From contig JBMORL010000040.1 of the NCBI GenBank assembly GCA_049322335.1, positions 1 through 19,792 of the forward strand: a stretch of 19,792 bases of DNA. The letters run 5' to 3'. The stretch comes from JBMORL01 sp049322335 (lineage in GTDB: Bacteria > Bacteroidota > Bacteroidia > Flavobacteriales_D > UBA2798). Both the position numbers and the translations under genes were made by a program. Of the stretch, positions 1 to 8,905 are shown piece after piece. A model generated the notes under the pieces. That model saw only the letters and a program-made list of their open reading frames with translations, searched no databases and was not told where the DNA came from. The first letter of the stretch is position 1. The number at the start of each line of letters is the position of its first letter.

Positions 1-124
1 GGAGTTATTGGTTATTGGGGGATGGAGTTATTGGTTATTTGGGGATGGAGTTATTGGTTATTGGGGGATGGAGTTATTGGTTATTGGGGGATGGAGTTAT
101 TGGTTATTGAGGGATGGAGTTATT
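1..124. repeat. Minisatellite A: 23-bp tandem repeat, five copies plus a partial
   Basis: Copies lie at 1-23, 24-46, 47-69, 70-92 and 93-115, with a 9-bp partial at 116-124. The unit begins GGAGTTATTG and ends with a G-run followed by GAT. Copies 1, 3 and 4 are identical; copies 2 and 5 each differ by one base in the G-run. The array may continue left of the window edge. No coding potential is apparent. Near-identity of the copies suggests recent slippage or expansion. Confidence 0.95.
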
Positions 125-127
125 CTC

Positions 128-230
128 CTCCATTCCTAATACCTCAATCACTCCATTCCTGATCACTCAATCACTCCATTCCTGTTCCCTAATTCCTCCA
201 TTCCTGATCCCTCAATCACTCCATTCCTGA
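128..230. repeat. Minisatellite B: about 23-bp repeat, four copies plus a partial, related to A in inverted orientation
   Basis: Units begin CTCCATTCCT at 128, 151, 174, 196 and 219, giving periods of 23, 23, 22 and 23 bp. Read on the minus strand the unit starts GGAGTGATTG, which matches the start of array A at 9 of 10 bases. ATTGAGGGAT at 106-115 is the exact reverse complement of ATCCCTCAAT at 207-216. The two arrays therefore look like diverged, oppositely oriented members of one repeat family. They lie just downstream of the DUF3467 stop codon, and an RNA across the junction could fold into long imperfect hairpins. Confidence 0.9.
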
Positions 231-238
231 CATACAAA

Positions 239-553
239 CTAAGCCTGCGTTGTTAACCCGCCAAAATTCATTGGTATAGCGTGGCCCTCATTGTCTTTAA
301 TTTGTCCGTGTACCTGCTCGAATTTTGAAACATTTTCGGCAAGGGCTCGCATTAAACGTTTTGCGTGCTGGGGCGTGAGTACAATTCTTGATTTTACCTT
401 TGCCTTGGGCACACCGGGCATGATGCGGATAAAATCCACCACAAATTCGGAATTGGAGTGTGTGATAATAGCTAAATTGCTGTACACACCTTCAGCCACA
501 TCTTCCGAAAGTTCGATGTTCAGCTGGTTGTTGGGGTTTTCTTTTTCGCTCAT
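239..553 (-). CDS. DUF3467 family protein, 104 aa
   Basis: This small soluble protein resembles the DUF3467 family (Pfam PF11950), which often sits beside rpoC in Bacteroidota; its function is not established. The family-like core runs from YSNLAIITHSNSEFVVDF through RIMPGVPKAKV to ILTPQHAKRLM. I chose the ATG at 553-551. The only longer reading starts at 574, inside the rpoC terminator hairpin, and would add seven residues (MFLKLNF) unlike the family. No SD motif precedes the start, as for most genes here. The T-tract of the rpoC terminator ends only about 11 nt upstream, so expression may depend on read-through. Minisatellite B follows the stop codon at once. The assignment is from remembered family similarity. 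Confidence 0.85.
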   Translation of the reverse strand: MSEKENPNNQLNIELSEDVAEGVYSNLAIITHSNSEFVVDFIRIMPGVPKAKVKSRIVLTPQHAKRLMRALAENVSKFEQVHGQIKDNEGHAIPMNFGGLTTQA

Positions 554-563
554 AAAATTTAGT

Positions 564-606
564 TTTAAAAACAAGCCCCGTCTCAGTTTATAACGGGACG
601 GGGCTT
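564..606 (-). terminator. Intrinsic terminator after rpoC
   Basis: A perfect 10-bp stem is formed by AAGCCCCGTC (573-582) and GACGGGGCTT (597-606) around a 14-nt loop. On the minus strand it is followed by GTTTTTAAAAC. It begins 24 nt past the rpoC stop codon. The plus-strand side has no good T-tract, so it should act on rpoC-direction transcription. Confidence 0.88.
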
Positions 607-629
607 TGTGTTATTGAATAATTTCAATT

Positions 630-3600
630 TTAATCTTCCAGTTCCACTTCCTGTATCTTATCTTTAAGAACGCTGGCCTGGTATTCTTCTTTAGAATATA
701 CCAATGCTTTCTGGAATGTACGAACACCGCTTCCGCAAGGGATAAGGTGTCCTACAATAACGTTCTCTTTCAATCCGAGAAGGAAATCTTCTTTACCATT
801 TACAGCAGCCTCATTTAAAACTTTTGTTGTTTCCTGGAACGAAGCGGCAGAGATAAAGCTGTCGGTTTGCAGTGATGCACGGGTAATACCCTGCAACATC
901 GGGATAGAAGTAGCGGGCATCGCATCGCGTGATTCCACCAGTTTTTTATCCTTACGTTTCAGCATCGAGTTCTCATCACGCAATTTACGTGCGCTGATGA
1001 TTTGTCCTGCGCGCAGATTGGCAGATTCACCCGGATCAACTACTACTTTCTTACCGAATACCGAATCATTTTCCTCATTAAAATCAGCTTTATTGGTTGA
1101 TTGTCCTTCGAGGAATTTGGTATCTCCCGGATCGATAATTTCCACCTTACGCATCATCTGACGCACAATGGTTTCAAAGTGTTTGTCGTTAATCTTCACA
1201 CCCTGCAAACGATATACTTCCTGTATTTCATTTACAAGATATTCCTGTACTTTGGTTGGACCTTCAATAGCCAGAATATCTCCGGGAGCGATGGATCCGT
1301 CTGACAACGTTTGTCCGGCACGGATATAATCGTTTTCCTGAACAAGAATGTGTTTAGAGAGAGGAACAAGGTATCTTCTGATCTCACCGGTTTTGCTTTC
1401 GATAGCAATTTCACGGTTACCACGTTTCACTTTTCCGAAAGAAACGATACCATCAATCTCAGCCACAACAGCAGGATTCGATGGATTACGCGCTTCGAAT
1501 AATTCAGTAACGCGCGGAAGTCCTCCTGTGATGTCGCCACTCTTACCTGAAATACGCGGAATTTTTGCGATGATATCACCGGCTTCCACTTTTGCATTTT
1601 CATTGGTAACAAGGTGAGCTCCTACAGGAAGGTTATACATTTTAACTTCTTCCTTGGTTTTCGAATCAAGAATTTTGATAGTAGGGATTTTCTTTTTATC
1701 ACGGCTCTCAATGATAACTTTCTCACGGAAACCGGTTTGCTCATCCACTTCTTCGCGATAGGTAAATCCTTCTTCAATTCCTTCGTAAGCGAGTGTTCCG
1801 TTAATTTCACTAAGGATAACCGCGTTATACGGATCCCAGCGACAGATCACCTGTCCTTTTTCAACTTTATCACCGTTTTTGAAATTAAGGAATGAACCGT
1901 AAGGAATATTAGCGGTAGTAAGCAGAATTCCGGTATTGTTATCAAGAATTCTCATTTCACCCGAGCGGCCCAGGACAACATCCACATCAATTCCATCATT
2001 ATCTTTTTTCTTTACTGTACGTAATTCTTCAAATTCAATTCTTCCTGAGAATTTCGCTTTGATATCTGATTCACCGGCAATATTCGATGCAGTACCACCC
2101 ACGTGGAAAGTACGCAGCGTTAACTGGGTTCCCGGTTCACCGATGGATTGTGCAGCAATTACACCTACAGCTTCACCCATCTGCACCATTCTTCCGGTGG
2201 CAAGGTTTCTTCCGTAGCATTTTGCACACACTCCGCGTTTCAGTTCACAAGTAAGAACAGAACGAATCTCTACTTCTTCTATCGGAGATTCTTCTATCTT
2301 TCTTCCAATTTCCTCTGTTACTTCTTCGCCTGCATTAGCTAATAATTCTCCGGTTTGCGGGTGAAAAACATCATGTACGGTTACACGTCCGAGAATTCTG
2401 TCGTAGAGAGATTCCACTACTTCATCATTTTTTCTCAGCGCAGTTGCAACCAATCCGCGTAATGTTCCGCAATCTTCTGCATTTATAATTACGTCCTGTG
2501 CCACGTCAACAAGACGTCTTGTTAAGTAACCGGCATCCGCAGTTTTAAGAGCGGTATCGGCCAAACCTTTACGGGCACCGTGAGTAGAAATAAAATATTC
2601 AAGAATGGAAAGTCCTTCTTTAAAGTTGGAAAGAATAGGGTTTTCAATAATATCCTGTGATGACGCACCTGATTTTTGAGGTTTTGCCATCAGTCCGCGC
2701 ATACCTGAAAGCTGACGGATCTGTTCTTTCGATCCGCGCGCACCCGAGTCGAACATCATATAGATACTGTTGAATCCCTGGCGGTGATTCTTCAGTTTAT
2801 CCATAAGTATATGCGTCAACCGTGAGTTGGTATGTGTCCAGATATCGATAATCTGATTGTAACGTTCGTTGTTGGTGATAAGACCCATGTTATAGTTACC
2901 CATCACTTCATCCACCTGTTTGGCGGCTTCTTCCACCATTTTAATTTTCTCTACCGGAATCAATACATCTTCCAGGTTAAAAGATAATCCACCGCGGAAT
3001 GCCATCATAAACCCAAGTTCCTTAATGTCGTCAAGGAATTTTGCAGTTTTTGAAATTCCGGAAGTCTTTAACACTTTACCGATAATATCACGTAATGATT
3101 TTTTGGTAAGAAGATCATTGATATACCCTACTTCATCAGGAACGTGTTCATTGAACATTACACGTCCGGCAGTAGATTCAATCATTTTCAACACCACTTC
3201 ACCTTTTTCGTTGAGGTCTTTGGTGCGTACTTTGATATGAGCATGTAAATCAAGGCGGCCCTCGTTATAAGCGATCACCACTTCTTCGGGAGAATAAAAA
3301 GTCATTCCTTCTCCTTTAACAGGAGCTTCTTCAGAACTTTTTCTTCCTTTGGTAATATAATAAAGTCCCAACACCATGTCCTGCGAAGGAACGGTAACGG
3401 GCGCACCGTTAGATGGGTTCAATATGTTGTGTGAAGCCAGCATCAGCAATTGTGCTTCGAGGATAGCAGCATTTCCAAGCGGAACGTGCACGGCCATCTG
3501 GTCACCGTCAAAGTCAGCGTTAAATGCTGTACAAACGAGCGGGTGAAGCTGAATAGCTTTTCCTTCGATCAGTTTTGGCTGGAAGGCCTGGATACCCAAA

Positions 3601-4943
3601 CGGTGCAGTGTCGGAGCACGGTTAAGGAGGACAGGATGTCCTTTTAATACGTTTTCAAGAATATCCCAAACAACAGGATCTTTTCTGTCAACTATTTTTT
3701 TCGCAGATTTAACTGTTTTTACAATTCCGCGTTCAATCATTTTGCGAATGATAAACGGCTTGAAAAGTTCAGCAGCCATATCTTTTGGCAATCCACACTC
3801 ATGCAATTTCAACTCAGGACCTACAACAATTACCGAACGGGCTGAGTAGTCAACACGTTTTCCGAGGAGGTTCTGACGGAAGCGTCCTTGCTTTCCTTTC
3901 AACGAATCGGAAAGAGATTTAAGCGGGCGGTTTGATTCAGTTTTTACTGCGCTTGATTTTCTCGAGTTATCAAAAAGAGAATCTACAGCTTCCTGGAGCA
4001 TACGTTTTTCGTTACGCAAAATCACTTCGGGAGCTTTGATTTCGATCAAACGCTTTAAGCGGTTGTTACGGATAATTACTCTTCTGTAAAGGTCATTTAA
4101 GTCGGAAGTAGCAAAACGTCCGCCATCGAGGGGAACTAACGGGCGCAATTCAGGTGGTATAACGGGCACCACCTTGATGATCATCCATTCCGGCTTATTT
4201 ACGATTCTTTCATTCGAATCGCGGAAAGCTTCCACCACCTGCAAACGTTTTAAAGCTTCACTCTTACGTTGCTGCGAAGTTTCTGTATTTGCCTTGTGAC
4301 GGAGATCGTAGGAAAGTTCATCGAGTTTAATTCTTCTGAGCAGATCCTGCAATGCATCAGCGCCCATTTTGGCAATGAATTTATTGGGATCTGAATCATC
4401 GAGGTATTGATTTTCTTTCGGAAGCTTATCCAGGATATCGAGATATTCTTCTTCAGTAAGATAATCGAGATAATTTAACGGAGCACCTTCTGCGTTGGTA
4501 GCAATACCTGCCTGAACAACAACATAACGCTCATAATAAATAATCTGGTCGAGTTTTTTGGAAGGAAGTCCGAGGAGATAACCGATTTTGTTGGGAAGAG
4601 AACGGAAATACCAGATGTGGGCAACAGGAACCACAAGAGAGATGTGTCCCATTCTTTCACGTCTTACTTTTTTCTCGGTAACTTCCACACCGCAACGGTC
4701 GCAAACGATTCCTTTGTAACGGATGCGTTTGTATTTTCCGCAGTGGCACTCGTAATCTTTTACGGGCCCGAAAATTCTTTCACAAAACAAACCATCGCGT
4801 TCCGGTTTATAGGTACGATAGTTAATTGTTTCGGGTTTCAGCACTTCACCGCTTGAACGCTCGAGGATCAACTCGGGAGAAGCGAGGCTGATTACGATTT
4901 TTTCGAAATCGCTTTTTACTTTATTTTCTTTTCTGAAAGCCAT
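630..4943 (-). CDS. rpoC: DNA-directed RNA polymerase subunit beta'
   Basis: This is the beta' subunit, which carries the catalytic magnesium site of the core polymerase. At 1437 aa it is a normal length for Bacteroidota. The N-terminal zinc-binding module uses C66, C68, C81 and C84. The lid and switch region includes the RPLKSLSDSLKGKQGRFRQN stretch near residues 339-358. The active-site loop NADFDGDQ lies at 475-482, with catalytic D477, D479 and D481. The bridge helix begins at ADTALKTADAGYLTRRLVDV around 795-814. The second zinc site is C825, C899, C906 and C909, followed by the QSIGEPGTQLTLRTFH trigger-loop region (932-947). The ATG at 4943 lies 27 bp after the rpoB stop and has no SD motif. 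It is co-transcribed with rpoB and ends at a strong terminator. Confidence 0.99.
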   Translation of the reverse strand: MAFRKENKVKSDFEKIVISLASPELILERSSGEVLKPETINYRTYKPERDGLFCERIFGPVKDYECHCGKYKRIRYKGIVCDRCGVEVTEKKVRRERMGHISLVVPVAHIWYFRSLPNKIGYLLGLPSKKLDQIIYYERYVVVQAGIATNAEGAPLNYLDYLTEEEYLDILDKLPKENQYLDDSDPNKFIAKMGADALQDLLRRIKLDELSYDLRHKANTETSQQRKSEALKRLQVVEAFRDSNERIVNKPEWMIIKVVPVIPPELRPLVPLDGGRFATSDLNDLYRRVIIRNNRLKRLIEIKAPEVILRNEKRMLQEAVDSLFDNSRKSSAVKTESNRPLKSLSDSLKGKQGRFRQNLLGKRVDYSARSVIVVGPELKLHECGLPKDMAAELFKPFIIRKMIERGIVKTVKSAKKIVDRKDPVVWDILENVLKGHPVLLNRAPTLHRLGIQAFQPKLIEGKAIQLHPLVCTAFNADFDGDQMAVHVPLGNAAILEAQLLMLASHNILNPSNGAPVTVPSQDMVLGLYYITKGRKSSEEAPVKGEGMTFYSPEEVVIAYNEGRLDLHAHIKVRTKDLNEKGEVVLKMIESTAGRVMFNEHVPDEVGYINDLLTKKSLRDIIGKVLKTSGISKTAKFLDDIKELGFMMAFRGGLSFNLEDVLIPVEKIKMVEEAAKQVDEVMGNYNMGLITNNERYNQIIDIWTHTNSRLTHILMDKLKNHRQGFNSIYMMFDSGARGSKEQIRQLSGMRGLMAKPQKSGASSQDIIENPILSNFKEGLSILEYFISTHGARKGLADTALKTADAGYLTRRLVDVAQDVIINAEDCGTLRGLVATALRKNDEVVESLYDRILGRVTVHDVFHPQTGELLANAGEEVTEEIGRKIEESPIEEVEIRSVLTCELKRGVCAKCYGRNLATGRMVQMGEAVGVIAAQSIGEPGTQLTLRTFHVGGTASNIAGESDIKAKFSGRIEFEELRTVKKKDNDGIDVDVVLGRSGEMRILDNNTGILLTTANIPYGSFLNFKNGDKVEKGQVICRWDPYNAVILSEINGTLAYEGIEEGFTYREEVDEQTGFREKVIIESRDKKKIPTIKILDSKTKEEVKMYNLPVGAHLVTNENAKVEAGDIIAKIPRISGKSGDITGGLPRVTELFEARNPSNPAVVAEIDGIVSFGKVKRGNREIAIESKTGEIRRYLVPLSKHILVQENDYIRAGQTLSDGSIAPGDILAIEGPTKVQEYLVNEIQEVYRLQGVKINDKHFETIVRQMMRKVEIIDPGDTKFLEGQSTNKADFNEENDSVFGKKVVVDPGESANLRAGQIISARKLRDENSMLKRKDKKLVESRDAMPATSIPMLQGITRASLQTDSFISAASFQETTKVLNEAAVNGKEDFLLGLKENVIVGHLIPCGSGVRTFQKALVYSKEEYQASVLKDKIQEVELED

Positions 4944-4970
4944 TTTTCAGCTGTGTATTTTGTGAAACAA

Positions 4971-7900
4971 TTATTCCATTGAAATATTTAATCCCAGTCC
5001 GCGTAATTCGTGCAGCAATACGTTGAATGATTCGGGAATTCCCGGAGTAGGAAGATTTTCTCCCTTCACAATCGATTCATATGCTTTGGCACGTCCTACC
5101 ACGTCATCCGATTTAACAGTAAGAATTTCCTGGAGAATGTTGGCAGCACCAAATGCTTCGAGTGCCCAAACTTCCATCTCACCAAAACGCTGGCCTCCGA
5201 ACTGTGCTTTACCACCGAGCGGCTGTTGCGTAATAAGAGAGTATGGACCGATAGAGCGCGCGTGCATTTTGTCATCCACCATGTGACTCAGTTTGATCAT
5301 GTAAATGATTCCCACTGTAGCAGGTTGGTGGAAACGGTCGCCTGTTCCTCCGTCATACAGGTAAGCGCGGCCATAACGGGGTACACCGGCTTCATCTGTA
5401 TATTTATTGATCTCATCAATGGTAGCGCCATCAAAAATCGGGGTAGAGAATTTCAATCCGAGTTTAACCCCGGCCCAACCGAGAACAGTTTCGTATATCT
5501 GTCCGAGGTTCATACGCGAAGGCACACCTAACGGGTTGAGGACTATGTCTACCGGAGTTCCGTCTTCGAGAAAAGGCATATCTTCTTCACGAACGATACG
5601 TGCCACCACACCTTTGTTACCGTGACGTCCGGCCATTTTATCTCCCACTTTCAGTTTACGTTTCTGTGCGAGATAAACTTTTGCCAGCTTCACAATTCCT
5701 GCAGGCAATTCATCACCAACTGTTACCTGGAATTTTTTGCGTTTATAAATTCCAAGAAGGTCATTGGCCTTGATGTTGAAATTATGAATAAGGCGGTTGA
5801 TGCGCTTATTTATTTTTTCTTCGGAAGTCCAGTTGAACGGGCTGATAGTAGAATAGTCAATTCCCACCAGCATTTTCTGGTTGAACTTCACGCCTTTTTT
5901 GATGATCTCTTCCTTAAAGTTATTAAATACACCGGCTGATTTTTCTTCACCAATGATCTGGAGTAATTTATCAGCGAGTACATTTTTCAGGTCAGCGATA
6001 TCTTTTTCGTATTCTTTATCGAGTTGGTCAACGATTGGCTTTTCCTGTGCTTTCATCTTTCTGTCTTTGATAGCACGTGAGAAAAGTTTTTTGTCGATTA
6101 CCACACCCTTTACGGATGGACCGACACGCAATGATGCATCTTTCACATCACCGGCTTTGTCACCGAAGATCGCGCGGAGAAGTTTTTCTTCGGGTGAAGG
6201 ATCTGTTTCTCCTTTGGGAGTGATCTTACCGATTAGAATATCTCCTTCTTTCACCTCAGCCCCGATGCGGATCATTCCGTTTTCATCCAGGTCTTTGGTA
6301 GCATCTTCACTAACGTTGGGGATATCAGCAGTTAATTCTTCGAGTCCGCGTTTTGTTTCACGTACTTCGAGAATGTATTCATCAATGTGAATAGAAGTGA
6401 AAATATCTTCACGAACAACTCTTTCGGAAATTACGATCGCATCTTCAAAGTTGTAACCTTTCCACGGCATGAACGCCACTTTCAGGTTTCTTCCGAGTGC
6501 CAATTCTCCGTCTTTTGTTGCATATCCTTCACAGAGCACTTGTCCTTTTGAAACTTTTTCGCCTTTACGGACGATGGGTTTCAAATTGATATTGGTGTTC
6601 TGATTTGTTTTCTGGAATTTGATAAGCGAATATGTTTTCACATCACCTTCAAAAGAAACAAAACGCTCATCTTCGGAGCGGTCGTAATGAATGGTAATGC
6701 TTTCTGCATCCACATATTCTACTACTCCATCACCTTCAGCGTTGATCAAAACACGCGAGTCGCGCGCCACCAGTTCTTCGATTCCGGTTCCTACAACAGG
6801 AGCTTCGGGACGGAGAAGAGGTACAGCCTGGCGTTGCATATTCGATCCCATCAGTGCACGGTTCGCGTCATCATGCTCGAGGAAAGGAATCAATGATGCA
6901 GCGATAGAAGCGATCTGGTTGGTTCCAACATCCATCAATGAAAGATCTTTTGGATCAACTACAGGGAAATCGCCCACCAAACGTGCAATTACTTTTTCAT
7001 TGTCAATAACACCTTTTTCGTCCATAGCAACGTTGGCCTGGGCAATAAGGCGATTATCTTCTTCTTCTGCAGAAATATAAATGGGTTCTTCGTTGAGTTT
7101 TACTTTTCCGTTATCTACTCTGCGGTATGGTGTTTCAATAAATCCGAGACGATTTACTTTAGCGAAAACGCAAAGAGACGAAATAAGACCGATGTTAGGT
7201 CCTTCCGGAGTTTCGATTGTACAAAGGCGGCCGTAGTGAGTATAGTGAACGTCACGAACCTCGAAACCTGCGCGTTCACGCGAGAGACCACCGGGCCCGA
7301 GGGCAGATAATCTTCTTTTGTGAGTGATCTCAGAAAGCGGATTGGTTTGATCCATAAACTGAGAAAGCTGATTGGTTCCGAAGAATGAATTGATAACGGA
7401 AGAAAGTGTTTTCGCATTGATCAAATCGATGGGAGTAAACACTTCGTTATCGCGTACGTTCATACGCTCACGGATGGTACGCGCCATACGTGCAAGACCT
7501 ACTCCAAACTGGTTGTACAATTGTTCACCAACGGTACGAACACGTCTGTTGGAGAGGTGGTCGATATCATCTACATCTGTTTTAGAGTTGATGAGTTCGA
7601 TGAGGTATTTGATGATGGCAATGATGTCAACCTTTGTCAATACGCGGGTATTTTCATCAATGTTTAATCCGAGTTTTTTGTTGATACGGTAACGTCCTAC
7701 TTCACCCAAATCATAACGTTGTTCGGAGAAGAAGAGTTTTTCGATGACACTTCTTGCTGTTTCTTCGTCTGGCGGTTCGGCATTTCTAAGCAAGCGGTAG
7801 ATATATTCCACAGCTTCTTTTTCGGAGTTGGAAGTATCTTTTTGAAGTGTATTGTAAATGATAGAGAAATCGGCAGTATTGATATCCTGTTTATGGAGGA

Positions 7901-8783
7901 TAATGGATTTCACACCTGAATCAACAATCAGGTCAATGTGAGCTTCTTCGATAACGGTTTCGCGTTCGATGAGCACTTCGTTACGTTCAATAGAAACTAC
8001 TTCACCGGTATCTTCATCCACGAAATCTTCTACCCATGAACGGAGAACGCGGGCAGCGAGTTTTCTTCCTACTACATCTTTAATCGCTTTTTTTGAAACT
8101 TTAATTTCATCAGCGAGGTTAAAAATTTCGAGGATGTCGCGGTCGCTTTCGTAACCGATGGCGCGGAAGAGAGTGGTAACGGGTAATTTTTTCTTACGGT
8201 CGATATACGCATACATCACATTATTGATGTCGGTAGCGAATTCGATCCATGAGCCTTTGAAAGGAATGATTCGGGCGGAATATAATTTTGTTCCGTTAGC
8301 GTGGCGGCTTTGTCCGAAGAACACACCCGGAGAGCGGTGAAGCTGAGATACGATAACGCGCTCGGCACCATTAATTACAAACGACCCTTTGGGAGTCATA
8401 TAGGGAATTGTACCCAGATACACATCCTGCACGATAGTTTCAAAATCTTCGTGTTCGGGATCGGTACAATACAATTTCAGTTTAGCTTTCAGCGGAACGC
8501 TGTAAGTGAGTCCGCGTTCGATACATTCTGTGATGGTATATCGTGGCGGATCGATGAAATAGTCGAGGAATTCCAGTACGAACTGGTTCCTTGTGTCGGT
8601 GATGGGAAAGTTTTCGGAGAAAACTTTAAAGAGGCCTTCATCGGCTCTGTTTTCGGGAGTTGTTTCCAGCTGGAAGAACTCCTGAAAGGATTTCAACTGA
8701 ATTTCCAGGAAATCGGGATAATCGAAAAGGCTTTTGCTTTTCGCGAAACTGATGCGTTTCGATTTTTTATTTGTCGTTGCCAA
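4971..8783 (-). CDS. rpoB: DNA-directed RNA polymerase subunit beta (TTG start)
   Basis: This is the beta subunit of core RNA polymerase, 1270 aa. The N-terminus resembles Bacteroidota RpoB (SFAKSKSLFDYPDFLEIQLK at about 12-31). The rifampicin pocket lies at about 468-538: D478 (FMDQTNPLSE), H488 and S493 (THKRRLSALG) are the wild-type, sensitive-type residues. T522 in LCTIETPEG sits where most RpoB proteins have proline. The conserved GDKMAGRHGNKG segment and the HELRGLGLN C-terminus are present. The start codon at 8783-8781 is TTG. An in-frame TAA lies five codons upstream with no ATG between, and the next Met is residue 129, so TTG is the only start that keeps the N-terminus. A hairpin with a T-tract lies between rplL and this start. 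Confidence 0.98.
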   Translation of the reverse strand: MATTNKKSKRISFAKSKSLFDYPDFLEIQLKSFQEFFQLETTPENRADEGLFKVFSENFPITDTRNQFVLEFLDYFIDPPRYTITECIERGLTYSVPLKAKLKLYCTDPEHEDFETIVQDVYLGTIPYMTPKGSFVINGAERVIVSQLHRSPGVFFGQSRHANGTKLYSARIIPFKGSWIEFATDINNVMYAYIDRKKKLPVTTLFRAIGYESDRDILEIFNLADEIKVSKKAIKDVVGRKLAARVLRSWVEDFVDEDTGEVVSIERNEVLIERETVIEEAHIDLIVDSGVKSIILHKQDINTADFSIIYNTLQKDTSNSEKEAVEYIYRLLRNAEPPDEETARSVIEKLFFSEQRYDLGEVGRYRINKKLGLNIDENTRVLTKVDIIAIIKYLIELINSKTDVDDIDHLSNRRVRTVGEQLYNQFGVGLARMARTIRERMNVRDNEVFTPIDLINAKTLSSVINSFFGTNQLSQFMDQTNPLSEITHKRRLSALGPGGLSRERAGFEVRDVHYTHYGRLCTIETPEGPNIGLISSLCVFAKVNRLGFIETPYRRVDNGKVKLNEEPIYISAEEEDNRLIAQANVAMDEKGVIDNEKVIARLVGDFPVVDPKDLSLMDVGTNQIASIAASLIPFLEHDDANRALMGSNMQRQAVPLLRPEAPVVGTGIEELVARDSRVLINAEGDGVVEYVDAESITIHYDRSEDERFVSFEGDVKTYSLIKFQKTNQNTNINLKPIVRKGEKVSKGQVLCEGYATKDGELALGRNLKVAFMPWKGYNFEDAIVISERVVREDIFTSIHIDEYILEVRETKRGLEELTADIPNVSEDATKDLDENGMIRIGAEVKEGDILIGKITPKGETDPSPEEKLLRAIFGDKAGDVKDASLRVGPSVKGVVIDKKLFSRAIKDRKMKAQEKPIVDQLDKEYEKDIADLKNVLADKLLQIIGEEKSAGVFNNFKEEIIKKGVKFNQKMLVGIDYSTISPFNWTSEEKINKRINRLIHNFNIKANDLLGIYKRKKFQVTVGDELPAGIVKLAKVYLAQKRKLKVGDKMAGRHGNKGVVARIVREEDMPFLEDGTPVDIVLNPLGVPSRMNLGQIYETVLGWAGVKLGLKFSTPIFDGATIDEINKYTDEAGVPRYGRAYLYDGGTGDRFHQPATVGIIYMIKLSHMVDDKMHARSIGPYSLITQQPLGGKAQFGGQRFGEMEVWALEAFGAANILQEILTVKSDDVVGRAKAYESIVKGENLPTPGIPESFNVLLHELRGLGLNISME

Positions 8784-8845
8784 AGTGCGTAATTTTTAAA
8801 ATTAGTGAACCAGGAACCAATGGCGTTGAAACCAGTTTAAACTAC

Positions 8846-8885
8846 AAAAAGGTTTAGGCGCAAACCGTTAGTTTGCCCCTAAACC
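8846..8885 (-). promoter_or_regulatory. Attenuator-like hairpin with T-tract between rplL and rpoB
   Basis: GGTTTAGG (8851-8858) pairs with CCTAAACC (8878-8885). After one C/C mismatch (8859/8877), GCAAAC (8860-8865) pairs with GTTTGC (8871-8876) around a 5-nt loop. On the minus strand the stem is followed at once by TTTTTG. The layout fits a leaky intrinsic terminator or a processing hairpin that lowers rpoBC expression relative to the ribosomal proteins, as known for the rplL-rpoB gap of E. coli. The structure is visible; its function is inferred. Confidence 0.75.
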
Positions 8886-8905
8886 ATCAATTCAGATTGA
8901 GCGTG

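Noticed and set aside
1..115. G-quadruplex from the G-runs of array A
   Set aside because: The G-runs are about 18 nt apart and are interrupted in copies 2 and 5, so an intramolecular quadruplex is unlikely.
1..230. CRISPR array
   Set aside because: Repeats are directly adjacent with no unique spacers and a 23-bp period, and no cas genes are near. It is a pair of minisatellites.
554..574. Longer N-terminus of the DUF3467 protein from the ATG at 574
   Set aside because: It begins inside the rpoC terminator stem and adds residues unlike the family. The ATG at 553 is favoured.
5881..6390. 169-codon plus-strand open frame opposite rpoB
   Set aside because: It lies antisense to a conserved essential gene, has a serine/phenylalanine-rich composition typical of a complementary frame and shows no recognisable domain.
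8301..8792. 163-codon plus-strand open frame opposite the rpoB start
   Set aside because: It is a shadow of rpoB, with no family resemblance and no start signals.
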